In this document: positions 7,657-17,744 of the stretch, one piece after another
Position numbering within the stretch: position 1 is the stretch's first letter
Layout: each line of letters starts with the position of its first letter
Source of the DNA: Candidatus Gastranaerophilales bacterium
GTDB taxonomy: Bacteria; Cyanobacteriota; Vampirovibrionia; Gastranaerophilales; Gastranaerophilaceae
Length of the DNA stretch: 64,000 bases
Assembly: GCA_017402995.1 (NCBI GenBank)
Contig: JAFQOV010000003.1
Location: forward strand, 186,001-250,000
Reading direction: 5' to 3'
Notes under the pieces: model-generated
Told to the model about the DNA's origin: nothing
Databases searched by the model: none
Seen by the model: only the letters and a program-made list of their open reading frames with translations
Position numbers and translations under genes: made by a program

Positions 7657-9345
7657 TTATATTGTAAAAATTTTATCTACTTCTGCTTTAAGTTTTTCTC
7701 TTTTTTCAGCAGCCTCAGTTAAATCTTTACCGTATGCTTCAACATAATTTTTAACTAAAGGTTCAGTACCAGATTTTCTAATCAAGATGTTTGAGCCATC
7801 TGTAAAGAAGAATTTAAAACCGTCGCCACCTTTTCTATATCTCAACATAGATTCAGAGTGTTTCATTGTTCTATCTGCATCAATTTCAAAACCGGCAAAT
7901 TCGGTCATTTCACCATCAATTACATCTTCAAACATATCTTTAACTCTGTTCATGATGATATCTTTATCTGCTTCAGAATTTAAACGTTTGCTTCTAACTT
8001 CAGCAACTTGAGAAATACCAAGCTCATCTTTAACATCTTTTAAAATTCTAGAAATTGGTTTTCCTTCTGTCGCAACTAAATCAAGGATTAATAAGTCAGC
8101 CAAAATACCGTCTTTTTCAGGAATATGACCATTAACTGTCATGCCGCCAGATTCTTCACCAGAAACCAAAGTATCTTTGCCTTCTTTTCTTAAATCCATA
8201 ATATCTTCTGCGATATATTTAAAACCAACAGGTGTTTCATAAATTGGTTGACCATATTTTTGACCAACAGCGTCTAGTTGTGAGCTTGTAGCTTGAGAAC
8301 GAATAATCGCACCATCAAGACCTTTGTTTTTAGCTAAGTGATATGCTGCCAATAATAATACATCATTTGCAGGCATGAATTCACCGTTTTCATCAACTAC
8401 GCCAAATCTATCAGCGTCACCGTCTGTTGCAAGACCAATTTTTAGCGCAGCTTGTGAATCTTTAACATTTGCAGAAAGTTCGCCAAAGTTTTTAGCAACA
8501 GGGTTTGGACCTTCATGTCCAGTTGATTTAACGTTTGTTGATGCAATACCATAGTCATTTAATAAATCAGGTAAAACATTTTCGCCTGTTCCATTTAATG
8601 CGTCATAATATACGTCAATATTAGCGTTTTGGATTTTATCCCAATTGATTAATTTATTAGCGTCTAATTCGTTTTTATACATTTCATATGGGAAAAATTT
8701 AACAACAGCAGGAGTTGCGGCTTTATTTGCTGTATATGAACCTTTTTGAGCTGTTTCAACAACTTTTTTTGCAACTTCTTGTGTTACTTCAGCTGGTGCA
8801 ATTGCGCCATTTTTTGTAACTAGGTTATATCCACCATCTGCCCAAGGGTTATGGCTTGCTGTCATTAAAATTGCTAAATCAACGTCATGTTCTCTTGCTG
8901 CAAGTGCCAAAAGAGGAGTTGGGACAGGTTTTTCAATGTATAATACATCAACGTTTTGCCCAAGAAGAACTTCTTTAATCAAAGGCAATGATTCTCTAGT
9001 TGCTTGACGAGTATCTCCACCAATCATAACAACAGGATTGCGATCTTGTCCCTTTGCTTGATCTTTTGCATATTTTGCAACACCAACAGTTAAAAGTTCA
9101 ACAATATCTTTATTAAATTTGTCGCTGCCATATACTGCTCTGTGTCCAGAAGTTGAAGTAGACAAGCTGTTTGCAACAAATTTTGCAGTTTCTAAATCTA
9201 CATTAACTGGTTTTTCAACGTATTGACCGCTGAAAGAAACAAAATCTGCCTTGTTAACAAGGTTTGGACGTGAAACATAAGAATTTGAATTCACTCTTTG
9301 AATTTTTTGAGCAGAATAAGCGCCCATAATTTGCGAAATTTTCAT
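7657..9345 (-). CDS. Alpha-D-phosphohexomutase (phosphoglucomutase/phosphomannomutase) with extra N-terminus
   Basis: 562 residues. All four family blocks are present: TSGHRAVYG near 65-73, the phosphoserine loop MTASHNPWADGGYN (Ser164), the metal loop DGDADRFGVVD, the sugar loop GEESGGM and the phosphate-binding RKSGTEP near the C-terminus. It moves phosphate between C1 and C6 of glucose or mannose, feeding UDP-glucose and dTDP-glucose synthesis; substrate choice cannot be read from sequence. In ordinary members the TSGHRG block lies near the start; here about 60 residues precede it, including FVSFSGQYV, similar to the PSFG patch of the neighbouring unknown protein. Ribosome site AAAGGAG precedes the ATG. 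Confidence 0.92.
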   Translation of the reverse strand: MKISQIMGAYSAQKIQRVNSNSYVSRPNLVNKADFVSFSGQYVEKPVNVDLETAKFVANSLSTSTSGHRAVYGSDKFNKDIVELLTVGVAKYAKDQAKGQDRNPVVMIGGDTRQATRESLPLIKEVLLGQNVDVLYIEKPVPTPLLALAAREHDVDLAILMTASHNPWADGGYNLVTKNGAIAPAEVTQEVAKKVVETAQKGSYTANKAATPAVVKFFPYEMYKNELDANKLINWDKIQNANIDVYYDALNGTGENVLPDLLNDYGIASTNVKSTGHEGPNPVAKNFGELSANVKDSQAALKIGLATDGDADRFGVVDENGEFMPANDVLLLAAYHLAKNKGLDGAIIRSQATSSQLDAVGQKYGQPIYETPVGFKYIAEDIMDLRKEGKDTLVSGEESGGMTVNGHIPEKDGILADLLILDLVATEGKPISRILKDVKDELGISQVAEVRSKRLNSEADKDIIMNRVKDMFEDVIDGEMTEFAGFEIDADRTMKHSESMLRYRKGGDGFKFFFTDGSNILIRKSGTEPLVKNYVEAYGKDLTEAAEKREKLKAEVDKIFTI

Positions 9346-9420
9346 TTTATCTCCTTTAACAACACTGTTTTTTAATCTTACAATAACAATATTATTTGTC
9401 TAGATATTTTCTCTCTTTGA

Positions 9421-9454
9421 CATGATTTTAAAACACGTGAAAAAAATTTTTTGC
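9421..9454 (-). promoter_or_regulatory. 34-bp upstream element, copy 2 (before the phosphohexomutase)
   Basis: Minus strand: GCAAAAAATTTTTTT, CACGTG, TTTTAAAATCATG. Same 34-bp length and spacing as the copies at 7586 and 58429. It lies 76 nt before the phosphohexomutase start, in the divergent region shared with gdhA. Confidence 0.5.
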
Positions 9455-9498
9455 TATTTTCTTTATAAATTCTTAATTAAAAAAAGTATGAAAAAAAA

Positions 9499-9527
9499 TT
9501 GTAATTTAAGCCAAATAGTGCTACAAT
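9499..9527 (+). promoter_or_regulatory. Promoter of gdhA
   Basis: TTGTAA at 9499-9504, 17 bp, TACAAT at 9522-9527. Transcription would start near 9534, just before the AAAAGGAG ribosome site at about 9538-9544. Confidence 0.65.
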
Positions 9528-9538
9528 TTTTCCGATAA

Positions 9539-10903
<1,365 letters not shown>

Positions 10904-10908
10904 AAATT

Positions 10909-10933
10909 AAAGCGGGTTAAAACCCGCTTTTTT
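10909..10933. terminator. Terminator between gdhA and nadA
   Basis: Perfect inverted repeat AAAGCGGGTT / AACCCGCTTT followed by T6. It lies between convergent genes and overlaps the nadA stop; an A run on the other side lets it work in both directions. Confidence 0.92.
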
Positions 10934-11849
10934 ATTTTGTTAATTCAAACATTTTATCAATACACTTTCTGCCTGTTTCAATAACTTCATCATCAAGCGT
11001 AATTTCGTTTTCTTCGGTTTCTAAGACTTGTAAAATATCTTGAAGTGTATTTTTTTTCATATCAGGACAAATAATATTTTCATTAATCAAAATAAATTCT
11101 TTATCCCAATTATTGTTTTTTGAATCTCTATTTAATCTATCTACAACGCCTTTTTCAGTCGCGATAACGTATTGTTTATAATCTGTATTTAAAACAAAAT
11201 CCATGATTTGTTTTGTTGAACCAACAAAATCGCTTGCTTTAACAACTTCTTGATTGCACTCAGGGTGGGCTAAAACAACCGCTTTTGGATAATCTATTCT
11301 TGCTTTTTTAATATCTTCAACAGTAATTTTTTGATGTATTGGGCAACAACCATCAAAAGTGATTATTTCTGTATTATCTAATTTTGATTCAACAAACTTT
11401 CCTAAATAATTATCTGGAACAAAAATAATTTTTTCTGCGTTTAAATTTTTAATGACGTCAACAGCATTTGATGAAGTGCAACAAACATCACAAAGCGCCT
11501 TAACTTCAGCAGTTGAGTTAATATAGCAAACAACAGGAAGATTTGGATATTTTTCTTTTAATTTTTTCAACTTTTCAACTGTTATCATATCCGCCATTTC
11601 GCAACCTGCGTTGATATTTGGCATTAAAACTTTTTTGTTTGGAGATAACAATTTTGCGCTTTGTGCCATGAAATATACACCAGCAAAAATAATGATGTCT
11701 GCATTAGTTTGAGCAGCCATTTTACTTAAATATAAAGAGTCGCCGACAAAATCAGAAACTTCATCTATTTCAATATTTTGATAACAATGAGTTAAAATAA
11801 TAGCGTTTTTAGCCTTTTTTAACTCTTTTATTTTATTAATAATATCCAT
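10932..11849 (-). CDS. nadA: Quinolinate synthase A
   Basis: 305 residues, usual for NadA. Three pseudo-repeat domains carry the expected blocks: ILTHCYQNIEIDEVSDFVGDSL, GVYFMAQSAKLLSP, NINAGCEMADM, DVCCTSSNAV, HPECNQEV and ENIICPDMKKNTL. Cysteines in the CCTSSNA, GCCP and CPDMKKNTL regions are candidates for the three ligands of the 4Fe-4S cluster. It condenses iminoaspartate with dihydroxyacetone phosphate to quinolinate in NAD synthesis. NadB and NadC are not in the window. Ribosome site AGGG lies before the ATG. Confidence 0.95.
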   Translation of the reverse strand: MDIINKIKELKKAKNAIILTHCYQNIEIDEVSDFVGDSLYLSKMAAQTNADIIIFAGVYFMAQSAKLLSPNKKVLMPNINAGCEMADMITVEKLKKLKEKYPNLPVVCYINSTAEVKALCDVCCTSSNAVDVIKNLNAEKIIFVPDNYLGKFVESKLDNTEIITFDGCCPIHQKITVEDIKKARIDYPKAVVLAHPECNQEVVKASDFVGSTKQIMDFVLNTDYKQYVIATEKGVVDRLNRDSKNNNWDKEFILINENIICPDMKKNTLQDILQVLETEENEITLDDEVIETGRKCIDKMFELTK

Positions 11850-11930
11850 TATTTTCCCTGTTTGTTAAGCTTCAAAATTGAGCGCTAAATATAATTAAAC
11901 TACAACGAAGGTAGTCAGTCAACAATTAAT

Positions 11931-12905
11931 TTAGAGCATTGTTTTTCTGATTTCTTCATTTGTTTTGTTAATTAAATATTTTGGAGCAATATCAAAAACA
12001 GTTTTTGCGCCGAATTGTTTTTCTTGAGCTAATTTATGCGCAGCACGTGCATATGCGACTAAGACGCTTGAAGTAAACTCAGGGTTTGAATCAAGTTTTA
12101 AACTATATTCAATAACATGGTTTGTATTGTCACTTGTTTTTCCGCTTCTAAAAACAAAACCACCATGTGCAATTGCGCTATGGTTTTTGTTTAATTCCTC
12201 TTGAGAAATAAAATGAACAATTGTAGTATAATCTGCAAAATAGTTTGGCATTGTTTTGATTTGTTGTTCAATTTTTTCTTTATCTGCGCCTTCTTTTAAA
12301 ACCACAAAACATTCTCTAATGTGTTTATCTTTAGTTGATAAAGAAGGATTTTTACCGCTTCTAACAAGCTCTAGCGCGCTTTCAACAGGGATTGTATATT
12401 GTTTTGCGTCTTGCACCCCTTCAATTCTTCTAATCGCGTCAGAATGTCCTTGGCTGACTCCTTTTCCCCAAAAAGTGTAATCAGAGCCTTCTGGCAAAAT
12501 TGCATTTGCATACAAACGATTTAAAGAGAACATTCCAGGGTCCCAACCAACAGAGATAATTGCAACTTTATTGTTTTCTTTTGCCGATTTATCGACATTT
12601 TCAAAATGTTCTGGGATTTTTGCATGAGTATCAAAACTATCTATAACATTGAAAATTTGTGCATATTTGGGAGTTTGAACAGGTAAATCTGAAGCTGAAC
12701 CGCCGCAAATTATCAAAACATCAATTACATCTTTCCATTGTTCAATTTCATCAATTGAAACAACTTTTGCATTAGAATTAATTTTTAAATCTTGAGGATT
12801 TCTTCTGGTAAATATTGCAACAAGCTCCATATCGGAATTTTGTTTAATCGAATTTTCAACTCCGCGACCCAAGTTTCCATAACCTAAAATCCCAATTTTT
12901 GTCAT
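11931..12905 (-). CDS. ddh: meso-Diaminopimelate dehydrogenase
   Basis: 324 residues. The Rossmann start TKIGILGYGNLGRGVE, the block IICGGSASDLP, NVIDSFDTHAKIPEHF, SVGWDPGMFSLNR and WGKGVSQGHSDAIRR match Ddh closely. It makes meso-2,6-diaminopimelate from tetrahydrodipicolinate, ammonia and NADPH in one step, giving the cross-linking amino acid of peptidoglycan and the lysine precursor. Its ammonia use fits the neighbouring GDH. It lies 62 nt downstream of the M16 peptidase on the same strand, with its own AGGAG site; no terminator is visible between them. Confidence 0.93.
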   Translation of the reverse strand: MTKIGILGYGNLGRGVENSIKQNSDMELVAIFTRRNPQDLKINSNAKVVSIDEIEQWKDVIDVLIICGGSASDLPVQTPKYAQIFNVIDSFDTHAKIPEHFENVDKSAKENNKVAIISVGWDPGMFSLNRLYANAILPEGSDYTFWGKGVSQGHSDAIRRIEGVQDAKQYTIPVESALELVRSGKNPSLSTKDKHIRECFVVLKEGADKEKIEQQIKTMPNYFADYTTIVHFISQEELNKNHSAIAHGGFVFRSGKTSDNTNHVIEYSLKLDSNPEFTSSVLVAYARAAHKLAQEKQFGAKTVFDIAPKYLINKTNEEIRKTML

Positions 12906-12967
12906 AATGCTTCTCCTTATTTTTCAAAAAAATAATAGCACCATTTAAAAAATTAGTAAATAAAAAA

Positions 12968-15868
12968 TTACGCGTTAGTAACCGTGCCCAAAGTTTGCAA
13001 ATAAGGCATTTGAGAGTTGATTGTGTCTGGGCTTGCAAGAATAGATGTTGTAGATTTGTTAGAGAAAATAAAGTTTGCAGCCGCTTTGATATCATCTTTA
13101 GTTACAGCGTCGATTGCGTCGACATATTTATCAATTCTTTGAATACCAAATGGCTCAAGCATATTCATGGACAACAAATCTGTTTCAGATAACGGATGTT
13201 GCATTTGCCCAACAATAGCTTGTTTTAATTTCATTTTTGCAGCTTTAAGTTCATCATCTGTAACGTATTCATTGCATAATTTATCTGCGTGGTTTTTAAA
13301 ACCGTCTAGCGATTTTTGAACGTTTTCATATGATTTAATTCCAGCTTGTGGATTATCTGTTGTTGTTTGAATTTTAAAAGTTAAAATACCTGTATTTTCA
13401 AATGATTGAATATTTGAAGAAACGCTATATGCAAGATTTTGTTTTTCTCTTAAATCAGAAAATAATCTTGAATTTGGAGAGCCACCCAAAATCATATTTA
13501 CGAGTTCAAATTTAGCTTCGTCGTGGATATTTCTTGAAAATGGGAATTTATATGACTTATAGATTTGCGCTTGGTTTAAATCATCTGTATCAACAATTAC
13601 TTTATTTTCAGTCTGTGCTTCAAACATTGGAGCAAGTCTTGGGGTATAATCTTTAAATTTAATTCCATTTGAATTGTTTTGCGCGTCAATTATACTTTGA
13701 GAAATGCTTGGATAGTTATTAATTGGTGCGGTTGCAACAAAGTTTGATGATGCAGAATTTAAAAGTTGAGAATAAAATTCTTTAACATCTTCAATTTTTA
13801 GCTCGTCAATTGTTTGCAATTTTTGAGCAATTGTTGGGAAATAACCAGGATACATTTTATCTAATAAGTTTGAATTTGCGTCTTTTTGACTTGCTTTAAG
13901 AGCATTTTTAACGTATTTTTTTGCATCTTCAAAGTCTGATTGAGTAATTTTTGGGTTATACATTAATTCGTTCATTAACGCTAAAGTTTTATCAACCCCG
14001 TCAACCATACAATTTGCATTGATTTCAATTCTTCTGCCATTAACTGCAACATTTGCGTCAATTCCGTTTAGCTCCATAAAGCGCTCAAGTTCGTTTTGAT
14101 TTAAATATTGAGAGCCTTTTTGGAAAATATAAGCCAATACTGCTGGAATATTTGGATTTTTTGGTTTAATTGGAGGGGTGCTCATTGTCCAATTAAACGC
14201 ACAAATATTAGATTTTGAATTATTTAATGCTAAATGAGTGTTGTTTTTTAATTCATATTCTCTAATATTTTGAGTATTAACATTAAAAGCGCCAGTAAAT
14301 GGAACTTGTTGAGTTTTGTTTTGAGCAGTTAGAGAATATTTAGATTTATCGTAATTTTGATTAATTTCTTCCTCAGAAACGCTTGTTGGGTGAACAACAA
14401 CGATTGAAACCTTATTTAAGTCATAATATTTTCTTGCAAAATTCATAATATCTTGCTTTGTGATGTTTTGAGCGATTTGTTTGTAATTTGAAATTAAATC
14501 CATTGAATTATCCAAAAAACATGAACCAAGCATATCGCAGATAGATTCAGAATCTGACATCATATATTCAGCGTCTTTTTTTGCAAAATTAATCATTGCT
14601 TGCATGTCATCATCACTCAAAGGTTTGTTTTGAAGTTGATAAATTGCGTCATAGAAAATATCCAAGCCTTTTTGCTCATCAGATGGATTTAAGCCCATAA
14701 CAGAAATCATTGCATATGGGTCATTGCTTCCTAAGCCAACTTTTTGCATGCTTGAAGCATAGTCACCGTCGATTTTTTCAAGATTATTTTTCAAATATGA
14801 AGTTGAACATTGGCTCATATAAAAATCAAGCATTTTTGAAATTACAAAATCTTTGCTATCTTGAGGTTTTGGGCCAGAAAAAGCAAGATATGTAGTTGTA
14901 TAGTTTGTTTTTGAGCTTCTAATATCTTCACGTTTAGCGTTTGTTATAGGTGTTAATGTTTCGCTATGATATTGCTTATTGTATTGAACATTATTTACGG
15001 ATTTAAAGTTTTTTGAAATTTCATCAATTGTTGAATTAACATCAACATCACCCACAACAACAGTATACATGTTGTTTGGTGAATAATAATTTTGGTGGTA
15101 ATCAAAGAAATCTTGTTGTTTTAAATTTTGGACAGTATCAATCGAACCTGCTACAAGATTTTGAGAATTTGAATTAATTTGGAACAAGTTTCTAACAACT
15201 TTATCAAATGCAACTGTTGAAATGTCGTCATTAATCATTGAAATTTCAGAGCAAATAGGACCTTTTTCGGACTCAATTGCATTTTGCTCAAATTTTGGAT
15301 TATAAACCATATCGCCTTGAATTTGGATAGTTTTATCAAGATTGTTTTTATCCATGTATGGCGCTGTAATATAATAATCTACTTTTGCATAATCAGTTGA
15401 CGCGTTAGTTGAAGCGCCCATTTGAGCGGTATAGTTAAAAACGTCTCCATCTTTTAATTTACTAGAACCTTTAAACAACGAATGTTCTATCGCATGCATT
15501 ACACCGCGTTTTGGGTCGGTTTCATTGATTGAACCAGCGTCTACAAAGGTTTTAACAATTGTCGCCTTGTCTTTTGTTGGCAAAATTGCAACTTTATGTC
15601 CATTTTTTAATTGGAACATATAAACATTTTCGCCATTCATGGTTCTAATTTGCCCTAATGAAGAATATTCATTTGAAATTTTAGGGGCATAAATTGGATT
15701 ATTGTAAGGGAATTGAACACTTTGATTATAAAAACTTGCACTGTAAGGATTTTGTAAATAAGGGTTTTGCATATACGAATTTTGCGCCATTTGCGGTTGC
15801 ATTTGAACATATGGCACAAAAGTTTGATTATTTTGCAAATAAATCGGATTTATATATTGAAAAGACAT
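12968..15868 (-). CDS. M16-family zinc metallopeptidase, double-length
   Basis: 966 residues, four M16 lobes in one chain. The inverted zinc motif HxxEH is at 125-129 (MHAIEHSLFKG) and the third ligand is probably Glu208 (ICSEIS), the usual spacing. The second half has the inactive M16 partner with the substrate-binding GSPNSRLFSDLREKQNLAYSV block. Such clamshell enzymes degrade peptides. The first 65 residues are low-complexity (Q, N, Y, P, M repeats such as YMQNPYLQNPY) and carry no signal peptide, so cytoplasmic or unusual export is possible. Ribosome site AAGGG precedes the ATG. A following 62-nt gap leads to ddh. Confidence 0.92.
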   Translation of the reverse strand: MSFQYINPIYLQNNQTFVPYVQMQPQMAQNSYMQNPYLQNPYSASFYNQSVQFPYNNPIYAPKISNEYSSLGQIRTMNGENVYMFQLKNGHKVAILPTKDKATIVKTFVDAGSINETDPKRGVMHAIEHSLFKGSSKLKDGDVFNYTAQMGASTNASTDYAKVDYYITAPYMDKNNLDKTIQIQGDMVYNPKFEQNAIESEKGPICSEISMINDDISTVAFDKVVRNLFQINSNSQNLVAGSIDTVQNLKQQDFFDYHQNYYSPNNMYTVVVGDVDVNSTIDEISKNFKSVNNVQYNKQYHSETLTPITNAKREDIRSSKTNYTTTYLAFSGPKPQDSKDFVISKMLDFYMSQCSTSYLKNNLEKIDGDYASSMQKVGLGSNDPYAMISVMGLNPSDEQKGLDIFYDAIYQLQNKPLSDDDMQAMINFAKKDAEYMMSDSESICDMLGSCFLDNSMDLISNYKQIAQNITKQDIMNFARKYYDLNKVSIVVVHPTSVSEEEINQNYDKSKYSLTAQNKTQQVPFTGAFNVNTQNIREYELKNNTHLALNNSKSNICAFNWTMSTPPIKPKNPNIPAVLAYIFQKGSQYLNQNELERFMELNGIDANVAVNGRRIEINANCMVDGVDKTLALMNELMYNPKITQSDFEDAKKYVKNALKASQKDANSNLLDKMYPGYFPTIAQKLQTIDELKIEDVKEFYSQLLNSASSNFVATAPINNYPSISQSIIDAQNNSNGIKFKDYTPRLAPMFEAQTENKVIVDTDDLNQAQIYKSYKFPFSRNIHDEAKFELVNMILGGSPNSRLFSDLREKQNLAYSVSSNIQSFENTGILTFKIQTTTDNPQAGIKSYENVQKSLDGFKNHADKLCNEYVTDDELKAAKMKLKQAIVGQMQHPLSETDLLSMNMLEPFGIQRIDKYVDAIDAVTKDDIKAAANFIFSNKSTTSILASPDTINSQMPYLQTLGTVTNA

Positions 15869-15937
15869 GTTTTTCCCTTACAGATATTATAAATAAAACG
15901 CAAATAATTGAAAATTTGATAAATTAAAAGATATTTT

Positions 15938-15966
15938 TTAACAAATTTAAATATTTGATGTATTAT
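15938..15966 (+). promoter_or_regulatory. Promoter of the DUF2229 gene, predicting a leaderless mRNA
   Basis: TTAACA at 15938-15943, 17 bp, TATTAT at 15961-15966. Transcription should begin near 15973, which is the A of the ATG that opens the conserved MEKTIGIPQAM start. There is no ribosome-binding site for any candidate start. Confidence 0.65.
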
Positions 15967-15972
15967 AAAATT

Positions 15973-17004
15973 ATGGAAAAAACAATCGGAATACCGCAAG
16001 CAATGTCATATTACACCTATTACCCTTTTTGGTATGGGTTTTTTACCTCTTTAGGAATTAAAGTGGTTTTATCTGACAAAACAACCAAAAAAACGGTTGC
16101 GCAAGGTGCTTCGCTAGTTGTTACAGAAACATGTTTGCCCATTAAAATCTATGTTGGACACGTTTTAAATTTAATTGATAAAGGTGTTAAAAATATTTTT
16201 GTGCCTTCAATTCAATCAATTGCCCCAAAAATTTATAATTGCTCAAAAATTAGAGGCTTGCCAGATTTAATCAGAAACGTGGTTAAAGGTGATTATAATT
16301 TAATTGAAGCAACACTAGATAAATCAGAAAAAAATGCTGATTTAGAAGATTTTTTGGCAGAAATTGGAAAATATTATAATATTACAAATCATGATATCTT
16401 AGAAAAAGCAAAAAAAGCAGGAAATATCGTTCAAAATAATTTCAATGTAATGGCGCAAAATGGCGTTCCATATGAAATTGCGCTTAAAAACGCGACAAGC
16501 GGAACGGTTATTATACCGCCAAAAGAAGACTTAAAACCTATCAACGTTGCTCTAATTGGGCATGGGTATAATATTTACGACAAATGCGCTTGCATGGATA
16601 TTGCAAAAAAACTTAAGCAAATGGACGTTGGCGTTTTAGATTCAAGCATGTTAACAAAAGAGCAAATGCAAAACGGGCTAAATGCACTTGGAGTTTCGCT
16701 ATATTGGGCTAATCAATACGAAATGTCTGGTTGTGCAGGTCACTACCTTCAAGATGAAAAAATTGACGGAATAGTTACAGTCACGGCTTTTGGTTGCGGC
16801 CCTGACAGCTTAATGTTAGAAGAAATTAGAAGAAAATCCAAAATTTTTAACAAGCCATTATTAAACTTAACAATTGACGAACACACAGGCGAAGCTGGTT
16901 TCATCACACGTTTAGAAGCCTTTTGCGATATGTTATTTAGAAGCAAACGCGCAAAAATAATTAAAAAAAGAAAAGAAGAAGAAAAACTTTTAAATAGAGT
17001 TTAA
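15973..17004 (+). CDS. DUF2229 / 2-hydroxyacyl-CoA dehydratase-related protein
   Basis: 343 residues from the ATG at 15973; earlier TTG and ATG codons at 15955 and 15958 overlap the predicted -10 box and have no ribosome site. The start IGIPQAMSYYTYYPFWYGFF and GIKVVLSDKTTKK are typical of DUF2229 (COG3580), a family related to the activase and dehydratase of 2-hydroxyglutaryl-CoA dehydratase. Conserved-looking cysteines occur in TETCLP, IYNCSKIRG, DKCACMD, SGCAGHYL and FGCGPDS, which could hold an Fe-S cluster. Large fused members exist; here the domain stands alone with no dehydratase subunit nearby. Cellular role unknown. Confidence 0.8.
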   Translation: MEKTIGIPQAMSYYTYYPFWYGFFTSLGIKVVLSDKTTKKTVAQGASLVVTETCLPIKIYVGHVLNLIDKGVKNIFVPSIQSIAPKIYNCSKIRGLPDLIRNVVKGDYNLIEATLDKSEKNADLEDFLAEIGKYYNITNHDILEKAKKAGNIVQNNFNVMAQNGVPYEIALKNATSGTVIIPPKEDLKPINVALIGHGYNIYDKCACMDIAKKLKQMDVGVLDSSMLTKEQMQNGLNALGVSLYWANQYEMSGCAGHYLQDEKIDGIVTVTAFGCGPDSLMLEEIRRKSKIFNKPLLNLTIDEHTGEAGFITRLEAFCDMLFRSKRAKIIKKRKEEEKLLNRV

Positions 17005-17030
17005 AAAAAGCCTCGGACGAGGCTTTTTTT
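17003..17030. terminator. Bidirectional terminator
   Basis: Inverted repeat AAAAAAAGCCTCG / CGAGGCTTTTTTT around GA, between the convergent DUF2229 and DUF1292 genes. Confidence 0.93.
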
Positions 17031-17032
17031 AG

Positions 17033-17317
17033 TTATTCTTCATCATCTTCTGAATCTGCAATTGCTTGAGCAACAAAGTTAAATTCTTCGTCACTTTCAA
17101 TAATTTCAAAAGTGCACTCATCATCTGTTTTAAACATTTTCATGATGATAAGTTCATCACTTTCGTCATTTCCGCCAGTTGGCAAAGTATCTTCTTCGAC
17201 AATTGATAAGATTGCGTAATCTTGATTTTCAATGTTTACAACTTCTTGAAGCTTCATGTAAATTTCTTCGCCTTGTTCACCAATGGTTTTAATGATTTGC
17301 GGATTTGTGTTTTCCAT
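17033..17317 (-). CDS. DUF1292 small acidic protein
   Basis: 94 residues, strongly acidic with C-terminal DSEDDEE. The central pattern QDYAILSIVEEDT...DELIIMKMF is typical of DUF1292 (YrzB). In Firmicutes the yrzB gene sits next to yqgF/ruvX, and the same order is kept here: ruvX ends 10 nt upstream. Function of the family is unknown. Confidence 0.8.
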   Translation of the reverse strand: MENTNPQIIKTIGEQGEEIYMKLQEVVNIENQDYAILSIVEEDTLPTGGNDESDELIIMKMFKTDDECTFEIIESDEEFNFVAQAIADSEDDEE

Positions 17318-17327
17318 AGTTTTTTCC

Positions 17328-17744
17328 TTATCTATTATTTTCTAAATAATCTTGTAATATCACACATGCTGCGACTTTATCAACAAGTCCTTTATTTTTT
17401 GTATATTTTTTATTTTTTTGTTTAAGATAATCTTCAGCAGCCTGAGAAGAAAGTCTTTCGTCTTGCTTTAAGATGGTATATTCATTTTCTAATGGTTTAA
17501 TAAAATCCAGACAATTTTTTGCTTGGAAACCAAGCGAACCATCCATATTATATGGAACGCCAATCAAAATTAAATCTGTCAAATATTCGTTTGCAAATTT
17601 TTTGATTTCTTCAAGCGCTTTTTTGTCATCTTTTCTCTCAATTGTGCACAAAGGCGTTGCCCCAAGCCACATAGCGTCGCTCACAGCGACCCCAATTCTT
17701 TTTGTACCGATATCAAGAGCTAAAATTCTTTTTCTTATGACCAT
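17328..17744 (-). CDS. ruvX: Putative pre-16S rRNA nuclease / Holliday junction resolvase-like YqgF
   Basis: 138 residues, usual length. The RNase H-like fold shows ILALDIGTKRIGVAVSD with the first catalytic Asp, GVPYNMDGSLGFQA and the late DERLSSQAAEDYL block. YqgF processes the 5' end of 16S rRNA in E. coli. The ATG lies inside the last codons of the gene upstream (overlap 17735-17744), implying translational coupling with the 541-residue unknown, and DUF1292 follows. Confidence 0.9.
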   Translation of the reverse strand: MVIRKRILALDIGTKRIGVAVSDAMWLGATPLCTIERKDDKKALEEIKKFANEYLTDLILIGVPYNMDGSLGFQAKNCLDFIKPLENEYTILKQDERLSSQAAEDYLKQKNKKYTKNKGLVDKVAACVILQDYLENNR

